Shown one piece after another: positions 27,210 to 37,034 of a stretch of DNA of 64,000 nucleotides (the stretch's first letter is position 1; the number at the start of each line of letters is the position of its first letter). The notes below the pieces were generated by a model that saw nothing but the letters and a program-made list of their open reading frames with translations, had not been told where the DNA came from and made no database searches. The stretch is from Clostridium prolinivorans (GTDB lineage: Bacteria > Bacillota > Clostridia > Clostridiales > Clostridiaceae). A program made the translations under genes and the position numbers. Location: positions 62,001 through 126,000 of the forward strand of contig NZ_RJWG01000003.1 in assembly GCF_004011155.1 (NCBI RefSeq), written 5' to 3'.

Positions 27210-27269
27210 GTATTATAAAAAATAAGATATTAGTAAGTTTTTTTACTAAAAATGTAAGGGGATGGGAAG

Positions 27270-28208
27270 ATGAAAGCACAGGTTAATAATAATACTTCAG
27301 TACCTATATATAAAACACCTAAATTAAGCAAAAAAGATTTAAAAGATTATGGATGGGCTTATATTATGATTGCCCCTACAATAATAGGACTTATAATATT
27401 AAATATATGGCCCATAATTCAAACCTTTTGGTTAAGCTTAAATAAAACTGGAGATTTTGGAAGTAATCAATTTGTTGGATTAGATAATTATAAACAATTA
27501 TTTCATGATAAAGTTGTAATACAAGCAACTATGAATACTTTTAAATATGCAATAATAGCAGTTCCTGTAGGAATAATTTTATCTTTAATAATAGCCGTAC
27601 TTTTAAATTCTCATATTAAAGGGAAATCAATATACCGTACAATTTATTTTTTACCTATGGTATCAGCTCCAGCAGCCATAGCTATGGTTTGGAGATGGAT
27701 GTATAATAGTGAATTTGGACTTTTTAATTATATACTTTCTATATTTAAAATAAAAGGCCCTAATTGGCTTACAGATCCTAAATTAGCGCTTATTTCAATT
27801 ATAATTGTTGGTATTTGGAGTAATTTAGGCTACAACATGGTTATACTTCTTGCAGGCCTTCAAGAAATACCAGGAACTTTTTATGAAGCAGCAGAAATTG
27901 ATGGTGCAAGCCCAATTCGCCAGTTTTTTTCAATTACACTTCCTTTAGTATCACCAACTATGTTTTTTGTTGTGATTACTACTGTTATAAGTTCACTACA
28001 GGTTTTTGATCATATATTTATGATGATTGATAAAGGAAATATAGCTTTAGAAAAAACTCAATCTTTAGTATATCTATTTTACAAATATTCATTTGTTATG
28101 AATGATAAAGGATATGGATCAACTATAGTAATATTTTTACTTGCAATAATTATGGTTATTACAGTAATTCAGCTTTATTTCCAAAAGAAATGGGTTCATT
28201 ATCAATAA
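27270..28208 (+). CDS. Sugar ABC transporter permease (MalF/UgpA type)
   Basis: This 312-residue permease has six spans. The EAA loop that contacts the ATPase is EAAEIDGASPIRQFFSITLP (about 210-230). The N-terminal tail (about 1-35) is polar, followed by GWAYIMIAPTIIGLIILNIWPIIQT. It forms a heterodimer with the product of the next gene, 18 bases downstream. The 107-base gap from the binding protein gene carries a hairpin and a ribosome site GGGGATGGGA. Confidence 0.95.
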   Translation: MKAQVNNNTSVPIYKTPKLSKKDLKDYGWAYIMIAPTIIGLIILNIWPIIQTFWLSLNKTGDFGSNQFVGLDNYKQLFHDKVVIQATMNTFKYAIIAVPVGIILSLIIAVLLNSHIKGKSIYRTIYFLPMVSAPAAIAMVWRWMYNSEFGLFNYILSIFKIKGPNWLTDPKLALISIIIVGIWSNLGYNMVILLAGLQEIPGTFYEAAEIDGASPIRQFFSITLPLVSPTMFFVVITTVISSLQVFDHIFMMIDKGNIALEKTQSLVYLFYKYSFVMNDKGYGSTIVIFLLAIIMVITVIQLYFQKKWVHYQ

Positions 28209-28226
28209 AAATTGGAGGTGTAATTA

Positions 28227-29054
28227 ATGAGTGTAAAGTCTAAGAAAAACAATTTTATTATACACATAATACTTATAATTGGTTCTGTAGCAATGCTTCT
28301 TCCTTTTTTGTGGATGATTTTAACTTCTTTAAAAACTCTTACAGAATCAACTACAATACCACCAACTATTTTTCCCAAAAGTATGAAGTGGAGTAATTAT
28401 AAAGATGTATGGAATTTATTACCTTTCCCTAAATTTTATATAAATACTATATTAATGCTTATAGGAAGAATAGCAGGTTCATTATTTTTTAGCGCTATGG
28501 CTGCCTATGCTTTTGCTAGAATCAACTTTCCAGGAAGAAATCTACTATTTATGATAGTACTTATTCAAATGATGGTTCCCGGACAAATATTTATAATTCC
28601 TCAGTATCTTTTAGTTTCAAAATTAGGATGGTTAAATACAGTTAAAGCATTAATAGTCCCTGGAGTAGTAAGTGCATTTGGTACATTTTTACTTAGACAA
28701 TTTTTCCTTGGTATACCAAATGAATTAGAAGAAGCTGCAATATTAGATGGCTGTAATAGATGGCAGATATTTTATAAAATAATGCTTCCTCTTACAAAGT
28801 CTGGATTAGTAGCTCTTGGAATATTTACTTCATTATTTGCGTGGAAAGATTTAATGTGGCCTTTAATAGTAAATATGTCAATAGATAAAATGCCATTATC
28901 TTCTGGACTTGCATCACTTCAAGGTCAATATTCAACTAATTTCCCTCAGCTTATGGCAGGTTCTATGATAGCTATATGGCCTATGCTTTTAATATTTATA
29001 ATATTTCAGAAACAATTTATTGAAGGTATTGCAACAACTGGATCAAAAAATTAA
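28227..29054 (+). CDS. Sugar ABC transporter permease (MalG/UgpE type)
   Basis: This 275-residue partner permease has six spans and the EAA loop EEAAILDGCNRWQIFYKIML. It ends in FQKQFIEGIATTGSKN, a typical MalG-class C-terminus that sits near the ATPase. GGAGGTG lies about six bases before the ATG. With the previous two genes it completes a three-gene importer lacking only the ATPase. A terminator-like hairpin follows, so the next gene may have its own promoter. Confidence 0.95.
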   Translation: MSVKSKKNNFIIHIILIIGSVAMLLPFLWMILTSLKTLTESTTIPPTIFPKSMKWSNYKDVWNLLPFPKFYINTILMLIGRIAGSLFFSAMAAYAFARINFPGRNLLFMIVLIQMMVPGQIFIIPQYLLVSKLGWLNTVKALIVPGVVSAFGTFLLRQFFLGIPNELEEAAILDGCNRWQIFYKIMLPLTKSGLVALGIFTSLFAWKDLMWPLIVNMSIDKMPLSSGLASLQGQYSTNFPQLMAGSMIAIWPMLLIFIIFQKQFIEGIATTGSKN

Positions 29055-29066
29055 TAAAACAATACT

Positions 29067-29112
29067 TAGCTGTGCTTTAGATAAAATTACTTTCTAAAAC
29101 ACAGCTTTTAAG
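29067..29112 (+). terminator. Terminator after the ABC permeases
   Basis: AGCTGTGCTTTAGA pairs with TCTAAAACACAGCT (one mismatch); only TTTT follows, so read-through into the next genes is possible. Confidence 0.7.
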
Positions 29113-29221
29113 GTTTATATTAGAACAATATAAAATATATGATAAAATATTATAAGATACTTTAATATTTATATAAATTTAAAAGCAATATTTGATTATA
29201 TATGAAAAGAGAGGCTTTAAA

Positions 29222-30946
29222 ATGTTGAAAAAAAGTTATAAAAATATGATTTTAATATTTTCTATTTTATGCATAACTCTTACAGCATGTAAAAATAATA
29301 CTTCAAATTTAAAAAAATCAAATTCAGAAGAAGAATTTTTGGAATATTCAATATTTTTTGGTATATCAATGCAAGTAACTAATGCTATAGATAACCCTAA
29401 TGATGTTGTTACAAAATATATTGAAGAAAAGTTTAAAATCAGAGTAAAAGAAGTGCTTCAGCCTAGTAATCAAATATCTGCAAAAGAAAAGCTTAATATG
29501 TTTATTGCTGCTAACGATATGCCAGATGTTCTTGTAGCAGCTCAAGATACAGCTGATTATGCTGTGTCAACCGGAAGATATAAAGATCTTACAGAATATA
29601 TAAAAGATATGAAAAATTATAATAAATATTTCCCGCAAGATATGTGGTATAGATATATGAATAATGATAGAAAGTATCAAATACCTATGATAAAAATTAC
29701 TCCTTTTGATAAAAATTTTAAAGATGATCCTTTAAATTTACCATATATGCATTCTCTTTGGGTAAGAGAGGATATACTCAAAAAGCTAGGTTATAAATTT
29801 ACTCCTCTTGATGAAATTGCAAAGGAATATATGGATAAAGGTAAAAAACCACCGCTTAGTGCTTATAATATTGAACCTCCCATAGATACTCCTGAAAAAT
29901 TTATGAATTTTTTAAGAAAAGTAAAAGAGCTTAATATTAAAGAAGGTAAAGAAGATGTAATTCCATTTTCAAGTATGGGATGGAGTAGTTTTCATTTGGG
30001 TGCAATGTTTGATTATGGGCATTGGAGAGTAGATTCAAAAGGTGATGTATCTGGTTTTCTTGGGACTAAAGAAGCAAAAGAATATATGAAAATGCTTTGG
30101 AATATGTACAGAGAAGGACTTTTAGATAAATCTTTTTTATTGCAAAGTGAAGAGCAAATGCAGCAAAAGATTTCCTCAGGTAAAGTTTGTGCAGGTATAA
30201 CTATTCCTGACATAAATAGTGCGGCTAATTTATTAGAAAAGATAAATCCTGAGTATAAAATACGATTTATACCTCTTCCTAAAAAACATACTGATTTGGG
30301 GTTTTATGATATAATACAGCCTGGATTTTATAGATTTCTTATAAGTAAAGATTTTAAAGATATTAAAAGGCTTACACAGTATTTCGATTGGTTTTATTCT
30401 GATGAAGGTTTGGATATTTTAACTTGGGGCCCTGAAAGTTCAGGACTTTGGGAAAATAAAGATGGTAAAAAAACATTTAAAAATAAAGAAATTGCAAATT
30501 CTCTTATAAATGGTACAAAAGATGGAGAGAAAGGACCTGAATATTATGGCCTTTGGGCTCCCTCTGGAAATTCTTCAGAATTAACTTTTTTTACATCAAA
30601 AGCTGCAGTATGTGCACCTGTGTTTTCAGATTTTAATCCTCTTGACAGCAGAAAAAATTATCCTATTAAATTAGATAAATATATGGCAAATAGACAAGTT
30701 GCAATTGGAGGATATGATACAAAAGGTATAGCAGCTTATGGTGATGGAGGGATAAACGTTTCTAATAATTCCATATATTTTTGGGGGAATTTTCAAAATA
30801 ATGGTATAGCTAAAATATTGAGTTCCAAAAACGAATTAGAATTTGAGAAAAATTGGAAAGAACAATATGATTTATTTATTAAAGAAGGCAAATATAATGA
30901 GGCAAAAGAAGATATGAAAAAGTGGTTTCAAAAGAATAAGAGGTGA
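29222..30946 (+). CDS. Second sugar-binding lipoprotein, tied to the sensor operon
   Basis: This lipoprotein of about 574 residues belongs to the LipO/YtcQ-like large binding proteins. It has an N-terminal signal with lipobox LTAC (cysteine at about residue 23), and a periplasmic-binding fold recognisable from VTKYIEEKFKIRVKE, PDVLVAAQDTADYA and WVREDILKKLGYKF. The ATG at 29222 is eight bases after AGAGAGG. It ends nine bases before the response-regulator start, and the response regulator overlaps the kinase gene, so it is cotranscribed with a two-component system rather than with permeases. A co-sensor role is therefore plausible. Confidence 0.88.
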   Translation: MLKKSYKNMILIFSILCITLTACKNNTSNLKKSNSEEEFLEYSIFFGISMQVTNAIDNPNDVVTKYIEEKFKIRVKEVLQPSNQISAKEKLNMFIAANDMPDVLVAAQDTADYAVSTGRYKDLTEYIKDMKNYNKYFPQDMWYRYMNNDRKYQIPMIKITPFDKNFKDDPLNLPYMHSLWVREDILKKLGYKFTPLDEIAKEYMDKGKKPPLSAYNIEPPIDTPEKFMNFLRKVKELNIKEGKEDVIPFSSMGWSSFHLGAMFDYGHWRVDSKGDVSGFLGTKEAKEYMKMLWNMYREGLLDKSFLLQSEEQMQQKISSGKVCAGITIPDINSAANLLEKINPEYKIRFIPLPKKHTDLGFYDIIQPGFYRFLISKDFKDIKRLTQYFDWFYSDEGLDILTWGPESSGLWENKDGKKTFKNKEIANSLINGTKDGEKGPEYYGLWAPSGNSSELTFFTSKAAVCAPVFSDFNPLDSRKNYPIKLDKYMANRQVAIGGYDTKGIAAYGDGGINVSNNSIYFWGNFQNNGIAKILSSKNELEFEKNWKEQYDLFIKEGKYNEAKEDMKKWFQKNKR

Positions 30947-30954
30947 ATATATAT

Positions 30955-32565
30955 ATGTTTAATTTATTAATAGTAGATGATTTTGAAATAGATAGATTAA
31001 ATATTAAAGAAATGCTTCAGAGCATTGAAGGACTTAATATAAATATTGTTGGTGAATGTGATAATGGAGTAAATGCCTTAGAATTTTTAAAAGAAAATAA
31101 AGTTGATATTATATTAAGTGATATTGAAATGCCTTTTATGAACGGACTTGAACTTGCTAAAAATATTAATATAAAATATCCTAATATAAAAATTATATTT
31201 TGCTCATTATATGATGAATTTGAGTATGCAAGGAAAGCTTTGTTTTTAAATACCTATGGATATATATTAAAACCTCTTGATAAAACTGAAATTGAAAAAG
31301 CTTTAAAAAATGCAATTAACGATATAACTAACGAAACTGACTTTAAAAAAGAATATGAAGAATTAAAGAAAATAATTGAAAGCAGTAAACCTCAGCTTGC
31401 TGATAACTTAATAAGAGAAATTATTAGTGGAAGTATATTAGACTATAAAGACTTGTGGGATAAAGTACAGTACTTAGGATTAAATATTAAAAAAGGTTTT
31501 TATTGTGTTAATTTTGTAGAAATAGATGATTATGAAAATATTATAGGAAACAAAACTATAGAACAAAAACAAATTTTCACAATAAAAGTTTATGAAAAAC
31601 TCAAAGAAATTTCTAAAGATTTTGGAGAATTTCCTGTTATAAGACTTGATGACTCTCATTTTTTATATCTAATAAGTGAAGAAAAAAAGGATGATTTATG
31701 TAAAATTTCAGAAATGCTCTCAGCAAAAATTATAGAAGAATTTAATTTATCTGATATAAGTGTTACTGTTTCTAAAAGCAGTATATGTGAAAAACTTAAA
31801 GAAATTAAAAATTTATATGAGCAATGTATTTATACAATGAGGTATAAATTTACTCTTGGAAAAGGGAAAGTTTTAGAACCTGAAGACATTCCAAACGGCG
31901 TATTTAGTAAAGATATAGATATGAATAAAATGGCAAAGGATATAAAATTTCTGCTTAATTCTGGTGAGGAAGAAGATATTATTAAATTTGTTGATAATAT
32001 TATAAAACAAAATAATAATGAAGATTTAGAAAAATATGTTAGAAATCTCTGCTTTTCTGTAATAACTTGTGTAATATTTGTACTTAATGAAAATAATGAA
32101 AATTTAAATATAATATTTAAAGATGAAAAAATAATATGGGATAAATTATCCAAATTTGAAACTATTTTTGAAGCTAAAAGCTGGATTTTAGAAATTCTTA
32201 CTACTGTTAATAAATATTTGAAAAACAAGGCAAGTAGTAAATACAAAATTATTGTTGAAGAAATAAAAAAATATATAGATTTAAATTACACAAAAGGAAT
32301 AACAATTGATAATATTGCAGATTTTCTCCATTATAGTCCTAATTATTTAAGTTATATTTTTAAGCAGGAAACTAATGAAACTATAACAGATTATATAACA
32401 AATTTAAAGATAGAAAAGGCAAAGGAGATGCTTTTAGATATACGAAATAAAATTTATAACATATCAGAAACTTTAGGTTTTAGCAATACAGCGTATTTTT
32501 GCAGTGTATTTAAAAAATATACATCTTTAACACCAAAGGAATATAGAGAAAGGTATAAATCATGA
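30955..32565 (+). CDS. Response regulator, YesN type (REC + AraC HTH)
   Basis: This protein of about 536 residues has an N-terminal receiver: acidic pair D8-D9, phospho-acceptor D56 in ILSDIEMPFMNG and the lysine in YILKPLDK at 106. A long middle region (about 150-400) is typical of YesN-like proteins. The C-terminus is an AraC-type pair of helix-turn-helix motifs (ITIDNIADFLHYSPNYLSYIF; IYNISETLGFSNTAYFCSVF). The ATG at 30955 follows GAGGTG by eight to ten bases. It overlaps the kinase gene by four bases (ATGA). Targets are probably the neighbouring transport or GH36 genes. Confidence 0.93.
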   Translation: MFNLLIVDDFEIDRLNIKEMLQSIEGLNINIVGECDNGVNALEFLKENKVDIILSDIEMPFMNGLELAKNINIKYPNIKIIFCSLYDEFEYARKALFLNTYGYILKPLDKTEIEKALKNAINDITNETDFKKEYEELKKIIESSKPQLADNLIREIISGSILDYKDLWDKVQYLGLNIKKGFYCVNFVEIDDYENIIGNKTIEQKQIFTIKVYEKLKEISKDFGEFPVIRLDDSHFLYLISEEKKDDLCKISEMLSAKIIEEFNLSDISVTVSKSSICEKLKEIKNLYEQCIYTMRYKFTLGKGKVLEPEDIPNGVFSKDIDMNKMAKDIKFLLNSGEEEDIIKFVDNIIKQNNNEDLEKYVRNLCFSVITCVIFVLNENNENLNIIFKDEKIIWDKLSKFETIFEAKSWILEILTTVNKYLKNKASSKYKIIVEEIKKYIDLNYTKGITIDNIADFLHYSPNYLSYIFKQETNETITDYITNLKIEKAKEMLLDIRNKIYNISETLGFSNTAYFCSVFKKYTSLTPKEYRERYKS

Positions 32566-34409
32566 AAATAAGAAATGCTAAAAATATAATAATAAATTAT
32601 ATTAATAATACAACAATAATAAAAAAATTAATAATATCATTTTCTATATTAATTGTTTTAACTACGCTGCTTATAGGGTTAACATCAACTTATTTTTCAA
32701 GAAAGTATCTTATAGAAAGTGAAAAAAATAACATTAAGCAAAGCATGGAGCAATTAAATAATAGTTTAGATTATTTTTTTGAAATATATATGGATAGAGT
32801 TAACTTAGTTTTTATGAGTGATGAGCTGCAAAAGATAATGGATACTCAAGTTACTAATATAGGTATAGCGGCAGATATAAATAAAAAAATACAACTTTTA
32901 TGCAGCTATATTGAAAATGATAACAAATATCCTGAAATAAAAAATTCTTATTATTATGGAGGTAATATATTATATAAATTATATTTGGATAATAACACCA
33001 TAAATGCTTTTGGAGGTGATACTAAACCTTTAAGCATAATAAAAAATGAAAAATGGTATAAAGAATTTGAATCAGAAACAAGAGCTTTTAAATGGCAATC
33101 TGGTGAAAAAATAAATGGCGTTTCATATATTTCATTAAGTAGAAGACTTATACATTTTGAAGATTCCAAAACTAAAGGACTTATTAAAGTTTATATTCCT
33201 GTTAATAGAATAAAAGGTGTAATTACTTCAAATGTTAGAAGTAAATTTCATAAGATTTACTATGTAGATGACAGTTATAATAAAATAATTTCAGTAGGTA
33301 ATGAAGAATTAAATGAAGTTAATTATATTGAAAGCTTAAAAAATAAAAATCTTCCTGAAGGTATAAATACAACATCTATAAACGGGAATAAATTTTTAGT
33401 AGGTTCTTTAAAATCCAGTAGTACTGGATGGAGAATATTATATTTAGTACCTTTTTATGAAATAACTAAAAAAACTCAATCCATGCTTATTATAACTGCA
33501 ATTTCAACTTTAATTGCTTTAACATTATGTATTTTTATTGCTTATATAATATCTAATATATTTAATAAAAGAATAAAAACTCTTGTAAAGAAAGCCAATA
33601 TGATAGGTGAACATAATTTAAATACAGGAATAAGTCTTGAAGGAAATGATGAGCTTGGACAACTAGATAAACATTTTGATAATATGGTTAAAAGATTAAA
33701 TGATTTAATAGAAGAGGAATATAAGTCAGAAATAATGATAAACAAAGTAAAGCTTGAACTTCTTCAAGAGCAAATTAATCCTCATTTGCTTTACAATACT
33801 CTTGCTATGGTAAGCTATACAGCTAAAAAAGAAGGGAAAATGGAAATAGTAGATATAGCAGAGAATCTTTCTAATTTTTATAAAGGCATATTAAGTAGAG
33901 GTAAAACTATATCAAGTTTTAAAGAAGAATTAGACATGGTTAAAAGATATATTGATTTAATGAGGTATGTATATAATATAGAAATTGACGCTATATTTGA
34001 GGTAGAAGAAGAAATTTATGAATTTTATACACTTAAACTTTTACTTCAGCCAATAGTAGAAAATGCTGTGGTGCACGGAATAAAACCTAAAAAAAGCGGA
34101 ATTATTGTTATAAGCATTTATACTGAAGATGATAAAGTAAAAGTTGTAGTTTCAGATGACGGAATAGGAATAAAAAAAGATATAGCAGATATGTTTAACA
34201 CCATTACATCTTATAAAGATATTGATAAAGGCTATGGTCTTAGTAATATAATAAAAAGAATTAAGCTGTTTTTTGGGGATAAATATGGTATAAAAGTTGT
34301 TAGTAAATTAAATGAAGGAACTAATATTATAATTAATGTACCTATTATTAAAAAAGGAGATATAGATAATATTGGAATAAATATGGGGTTATTGAAAAAT
34401 AGAAATTAA
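32562..34409 (+). CDS. Sensor histidine kinase, YesM type
   Basis: This 615-residue kinase has a first span at about 19-43, an extracellular sensor region (about 45-300), a second span at about 305-330, a HAMP segment (about 330-385, ending GNDELGQLDKHFDNMVKRL), and a His-kinase core with the phosphohistidine in EQINPHLLYNTL. The ATPase has the N-box IVENAVVHGIKPK, DDGIGIKKD and GYGLSNI. It works with the response regulator, whose gene overlaps its start. The wide sensor domain and the adjacent binding lipoprotein suggest it reads extracellular sugar, directly or through that protein. Confidence 0.94.
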   Translation: MKIRNAKNIIINYINNTTIIKKLIISFSILIVLTTLLIGLTSTYFSRKYLIESEKNNIKQSMEQLNNSLDYFFEIYMDRVNLVFMSDELQKIMDTQVTNIGIAADINKKIQLLCSYIENDNKYPEIKNSYYYGGNILYKLYLDNNTINAFGGDTKPLSIIKNEKWYKEFESETRAFKWQSGEKINGVSYISLSRRLIHFEDSKTKGLIKVYIPVNRIKGVITSNVRSKFHKIYYVDDSYNKIISVGNEELNEVNYIESLKNKNLPEGINTTSINGNKFLVGSLKSSSTGWRILYLVPFYEITKKTQSMLIITAISTLIALTLCIFIAYIISNIFNKRIKTLVKKANMIGEHNLNTGISLEGNDELGQLDKHFDNMVKRLNDLIEEEYKSEIMINKVKLELLQEQINPHLLYNTLAMVSYTAKKEGKMEIVDIAENLSNFYKGILSRGKTISSFKEELDMVKRYIDLMRYVYNIEIDAIFEVEEEIYEFYTLKLLLQPIVENAVVHGIKPKKSGIIVISIYTEDDKVKVVVSDDGIGIKKDIADMFNTITSYKDIDKGYGLSNIIKRIKLFFGDKYGIKVVSKLNEGTNIIINVPIIKKGDIDNIGINMGLLKNRN

Positions 34410-34494
34410 TTTGCAATTAAAGCTATACATAATCTATTTTTCATTACCTTTTTATTTATGTTTTTAGAATATTATAATAATTCATAGATTTTTA

Positions 34495-34511
34495 ATGTAT
34501 ACGTTTTACAT
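34495..34511. promoter_or_regulatory. Operator-like palindrome upstream of the GH36 gene
   Basis: ATGTA and TACAT flank a 7-base centre containing ACG, resembling a degenerate CcpA/LacI-type operator (two mismatches to cre). A TTGATA follows at 34518-34523 with a weak TAAAAA 18 bases later. Confidence 0.5.
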
Positions 34512-34573
34512 AAAAGTTTGATAAAATAAACTAATAAAAGCTAAAAATATATTCTGTGAAAGGAATGATAAAA

Positions 34574-36763
34574 ATGAGTATATTATATGATGAGGAAAAT
34601 AAAATATTTCATCTACAGGCAGGAAATACAAGTTATGCTATGCAAATTTATAAAGATGGATATTTAGCACATTTATATTGGGGTAAAAGAGTAAAAAATA
34701 TTAATTCTGATAATATCATGATGCTTAAAGAAAGAACATCTTTCTCTGCTAATCCAGATATAAATGACAAAACATTTTCATTAGATACTTTACCTCAGGA
34801 GTATCCTGCTTATGGGAATACAGATTTTCGTACTCCAGCTTATCAATTTCAGCTTGAAAATGGAACAACAATAACAGATTTAAGATATAAATCACATAGA
34901 ATTTTTAAAGGAAAACCAAAACTTCAAGGGCTGCCAGCTACTTATGTAGAAAATGAAGATGAAGCAGAAACTTTAGAAATAGTTTTGTTTGATAATTTAA
35001 TTGGACTTAAAGTAGTATTATTATATACTGCATTTGAAGATTTTAATGCTATAACTAGAAGTGTTCGTTTTATAAATGAAGGAAAAGAAAATTTGAAACT
35101 TCTTCGCGGATTAAGTATGAGTGTTGATTTTCCAAGAGATGATTTTGATTTTATGCATTTATTTGGATCTTGGGCAAGAGAAAGACATATTGTAAGAGAA
35201 CCTCTAAGACCTGGAATACAAGCTATAGATAGCAGACGTGGTGCAAGCAGTCATGAGCATAATCCTTTTGTAGCACTTTTAAGTAAAGATTGTACAGAAG
35301 AATATGGTGAAATTTATGGAGTTAATTTAGTTTACAGTGGAAATTTTTTAGCGCAGGCAGAAATTAATATGTATAAAACTACAAGATTATCAATAGGAAT
35401 AAATCCTTTCGATTTTTCTTGGCTACTTAATAAAGGAGAGTCTTTTCAAACTCCAGAGGCTGTAATGGTTTATTCTAGTAATGGTATAGGTGAAATGTCT
35501 AGAACATATCACAAGCTTTATCGTACAAGACTTTGCAGAGGAAAATTTAGAGATAAGACAAGGCCAGTTCTTGTAAATAATTGGGAAGCAACATATTTTA
35601 ACTTTAATGCAGAAAAAATAGAGAATATTGCTAAAGATGCAAAAGAACTAGGTATAGAACTTTTTGTACTTGATGATGGATGGTTTGGACATAGAAATGA
35701 TGATACATCTTCTTTAGGAGATTGGGTAGTTGATAAAAATAAACTTCCTAATGGATTAGAAGATTTAGCAAACAGAGTCCATAATTTAGGGCTTCAGTTT
35801 GGATTGTGGTTTGAACCAGAAATGATTTCGCCAGATAGTGATCTTTATAGAAAGCATCCAGATTGGTGTTTACATGTTCTAAACAGGCCTCGTTCAACGG
35901 CTAGAAGTCAATTAATTTTAGATTTATCAAGAGAAGATGTATGCGATTATATAATAAATGCAGTTTCATCAATTTTAAAAACAGTTCCAATAAATTATGT
36001 AAAATGGGATATGAATAGAAATATGACTGAAATAGGTTCGGCAATATTACCTCCAGAAAGGCAAAGAGAAACAGCACATAGATATATGCTTGGACTTTAT
36101 AAAGTTATGGATGCTATAACAAGCAGTTTCCCAGATGTTTTATTTGAAGGATGTTCAGGAGGTGGAGGACGTTTTGATGCAGGAATATTGTACTATATGC
36201 CTCAAATTTGGACAAGTGATGATACAGATGCTGTTGAAAGATTAAAAATACAATACGGTACAAGTATTGTCTATCCAGTAAGCACTATAGGAGCACATGT
36301 TTCCGCAGTACCTAATCATCAAGTATTTAGAAATACATCTCTTAAAATGAGAGGAGATGTAGCTATGTCAGGAAATTTTGGCTATGAATTAGACTTGACA
36401 AAGTTTACAGATGAAGAAAAGAAGGAAGTAAAAGAACAAATAGCTATGTATAAAGAACTAAGAGAATTTATCCAATTTGGTGATATGTATAGACTCAAAA
36501 GTCCATTTGAAGGCAATGAAACTGCTTGGATATTTGTTTCTGAAGATAAAGAAAATGCATTTGCTGCTTACTTTAAAATTCTTGCTGAGCCAAATGCACC
36601 AGTTAGAAGATTAACTTTAAGAGGATTAGATCCAAATAAAAATTATGTAATAGAAGGTAAAGATGGAATTTATGGTGGAGATGAATTAATGAATATAGGT
36701 GTTCCAATTCCAGATTTACAAGGAGATTTTAAAAGCGTTGTATGGAGAATTAAAGCTAAATAA
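34574..36763 (+). CDS. Alpha-galactosidase, GH36
   Basis: This cytoplasmic enzyme of about 729 residues hydrolyses alpha-1,6-galactosides such as melibiose and raffinose. The N-terminal beta-supersandwich and the TIM barrel are complete. The catalytic region shows FVLDDGWFGHRNDD, the nucleophile aspartate in YVKWDMNRN and the acid/base aspartate in TSDDTDAVERL; GCSGGGGRFD is the galactose-binding loop. The ATG at 34574 is nine bases after AAAGGA; a GTG at 34556 precedes that site and is rejected. No signal peptide, so substrate must be imported, consistent with the upstream ABC system. Confidence 0.95.
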   Translation: MSILYDEENKIFHLQAGNTSYAMQIYKDGYLAHLYWGKRVKNINSDNIMMLKERTSFSANPDINDKTFSLDTLPQEYPAYGNTDFRTPAYQFQLENGTTITDLRYKSHRIFKGKPKLQGLPATYVENEDEAETLEIVLFDNLIGLKVVLLYTAFEDFNAITRSVRFINEGKENLKLLRGLSMSVDFPRDDFDFMHLFGSWARERHIVREPLRPGIQAIDSRRGASSHEHNPFVALLSKDCTEEYGEIYGVNLVYSGNFLAQAEINMYKTTRLSIGINPFDFSWLLNKGESFQTPEAVMVYSSNGIGEMSRTYHKLYRTRLCRGKFRDKTRPVLVNNWEATYFNFNAEKIENIAKDAKELGIELFVLDDGWFGHRNDDTSSLGDWVVDKNKLPNGLEDLANRVHNLGLQFGLWFEPEMISPDSDLYRKHPDWCLHVLNRPRSTARSQLILDLSREDVCDYIINAVSSILKTVPINYVKWDMNRNMTEIGSAILPPERQRETAHRYMLGLYKVMDAITSSFPDVLFEGCSGGGGRFDAGILYYMPQIWTSDDTDAVERLKIQYGTSIVYPVSTIGAHVSAVPNHQVFRNTSLKMRGDVAMSGNFGYELDLTKFTDEEKKEVKEQIAMYKELREFIQFGDMYRLKSPFEGNETAWIFVSEDKENAFAAYFKILAEPNAPVRRLTLRGLDPNKNYVIEGKDGIYGGDELMNIGVPIPDLQGDFKSVVWRIKAK

Positions 36764-36795
36764 AATATGTAAAAATCAATAATAAAAACAATAAA

Positions 36796-36853
36796 AGAGA
36801 TAATAAAAAGTTATTAGGTTTTTAATATTACTTTTTATTATCTCTAATTTTTA
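36796..36853 (+). terminator. Terminator after the GH36 gene
   Basis: AGAGATAATAAAAAGT is the exact complement of ACTTTTTATTATCTCT, 16-bp stem, with AATTTTTAT after it. I looked for an Mg-sensing M-box between here and 37035 and saw none. Confidence 0.8.
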
Positions 36854-37034
36854 TGAAATTTTGTATAAAAAATTGATTTCAATGTTTTGAATTTTGTCTA
36901 TTAAAATATAAAAATGATATTGAAGTTAATTTGAAAAAAGTATAGAATATTTAAAAGATTTAAATATAAAAATAATTGAGACCACTTCTACTTTTAAAAA
37001 TAGCAACATAATATTATAATAGGGGGATTGTATA

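Noticed and set aside
36854-37034. Mg2+ riboswitch (M-box) before the MgtC-like gene
   Set aside because: The stretch is A/T-rich without the conserved helices.
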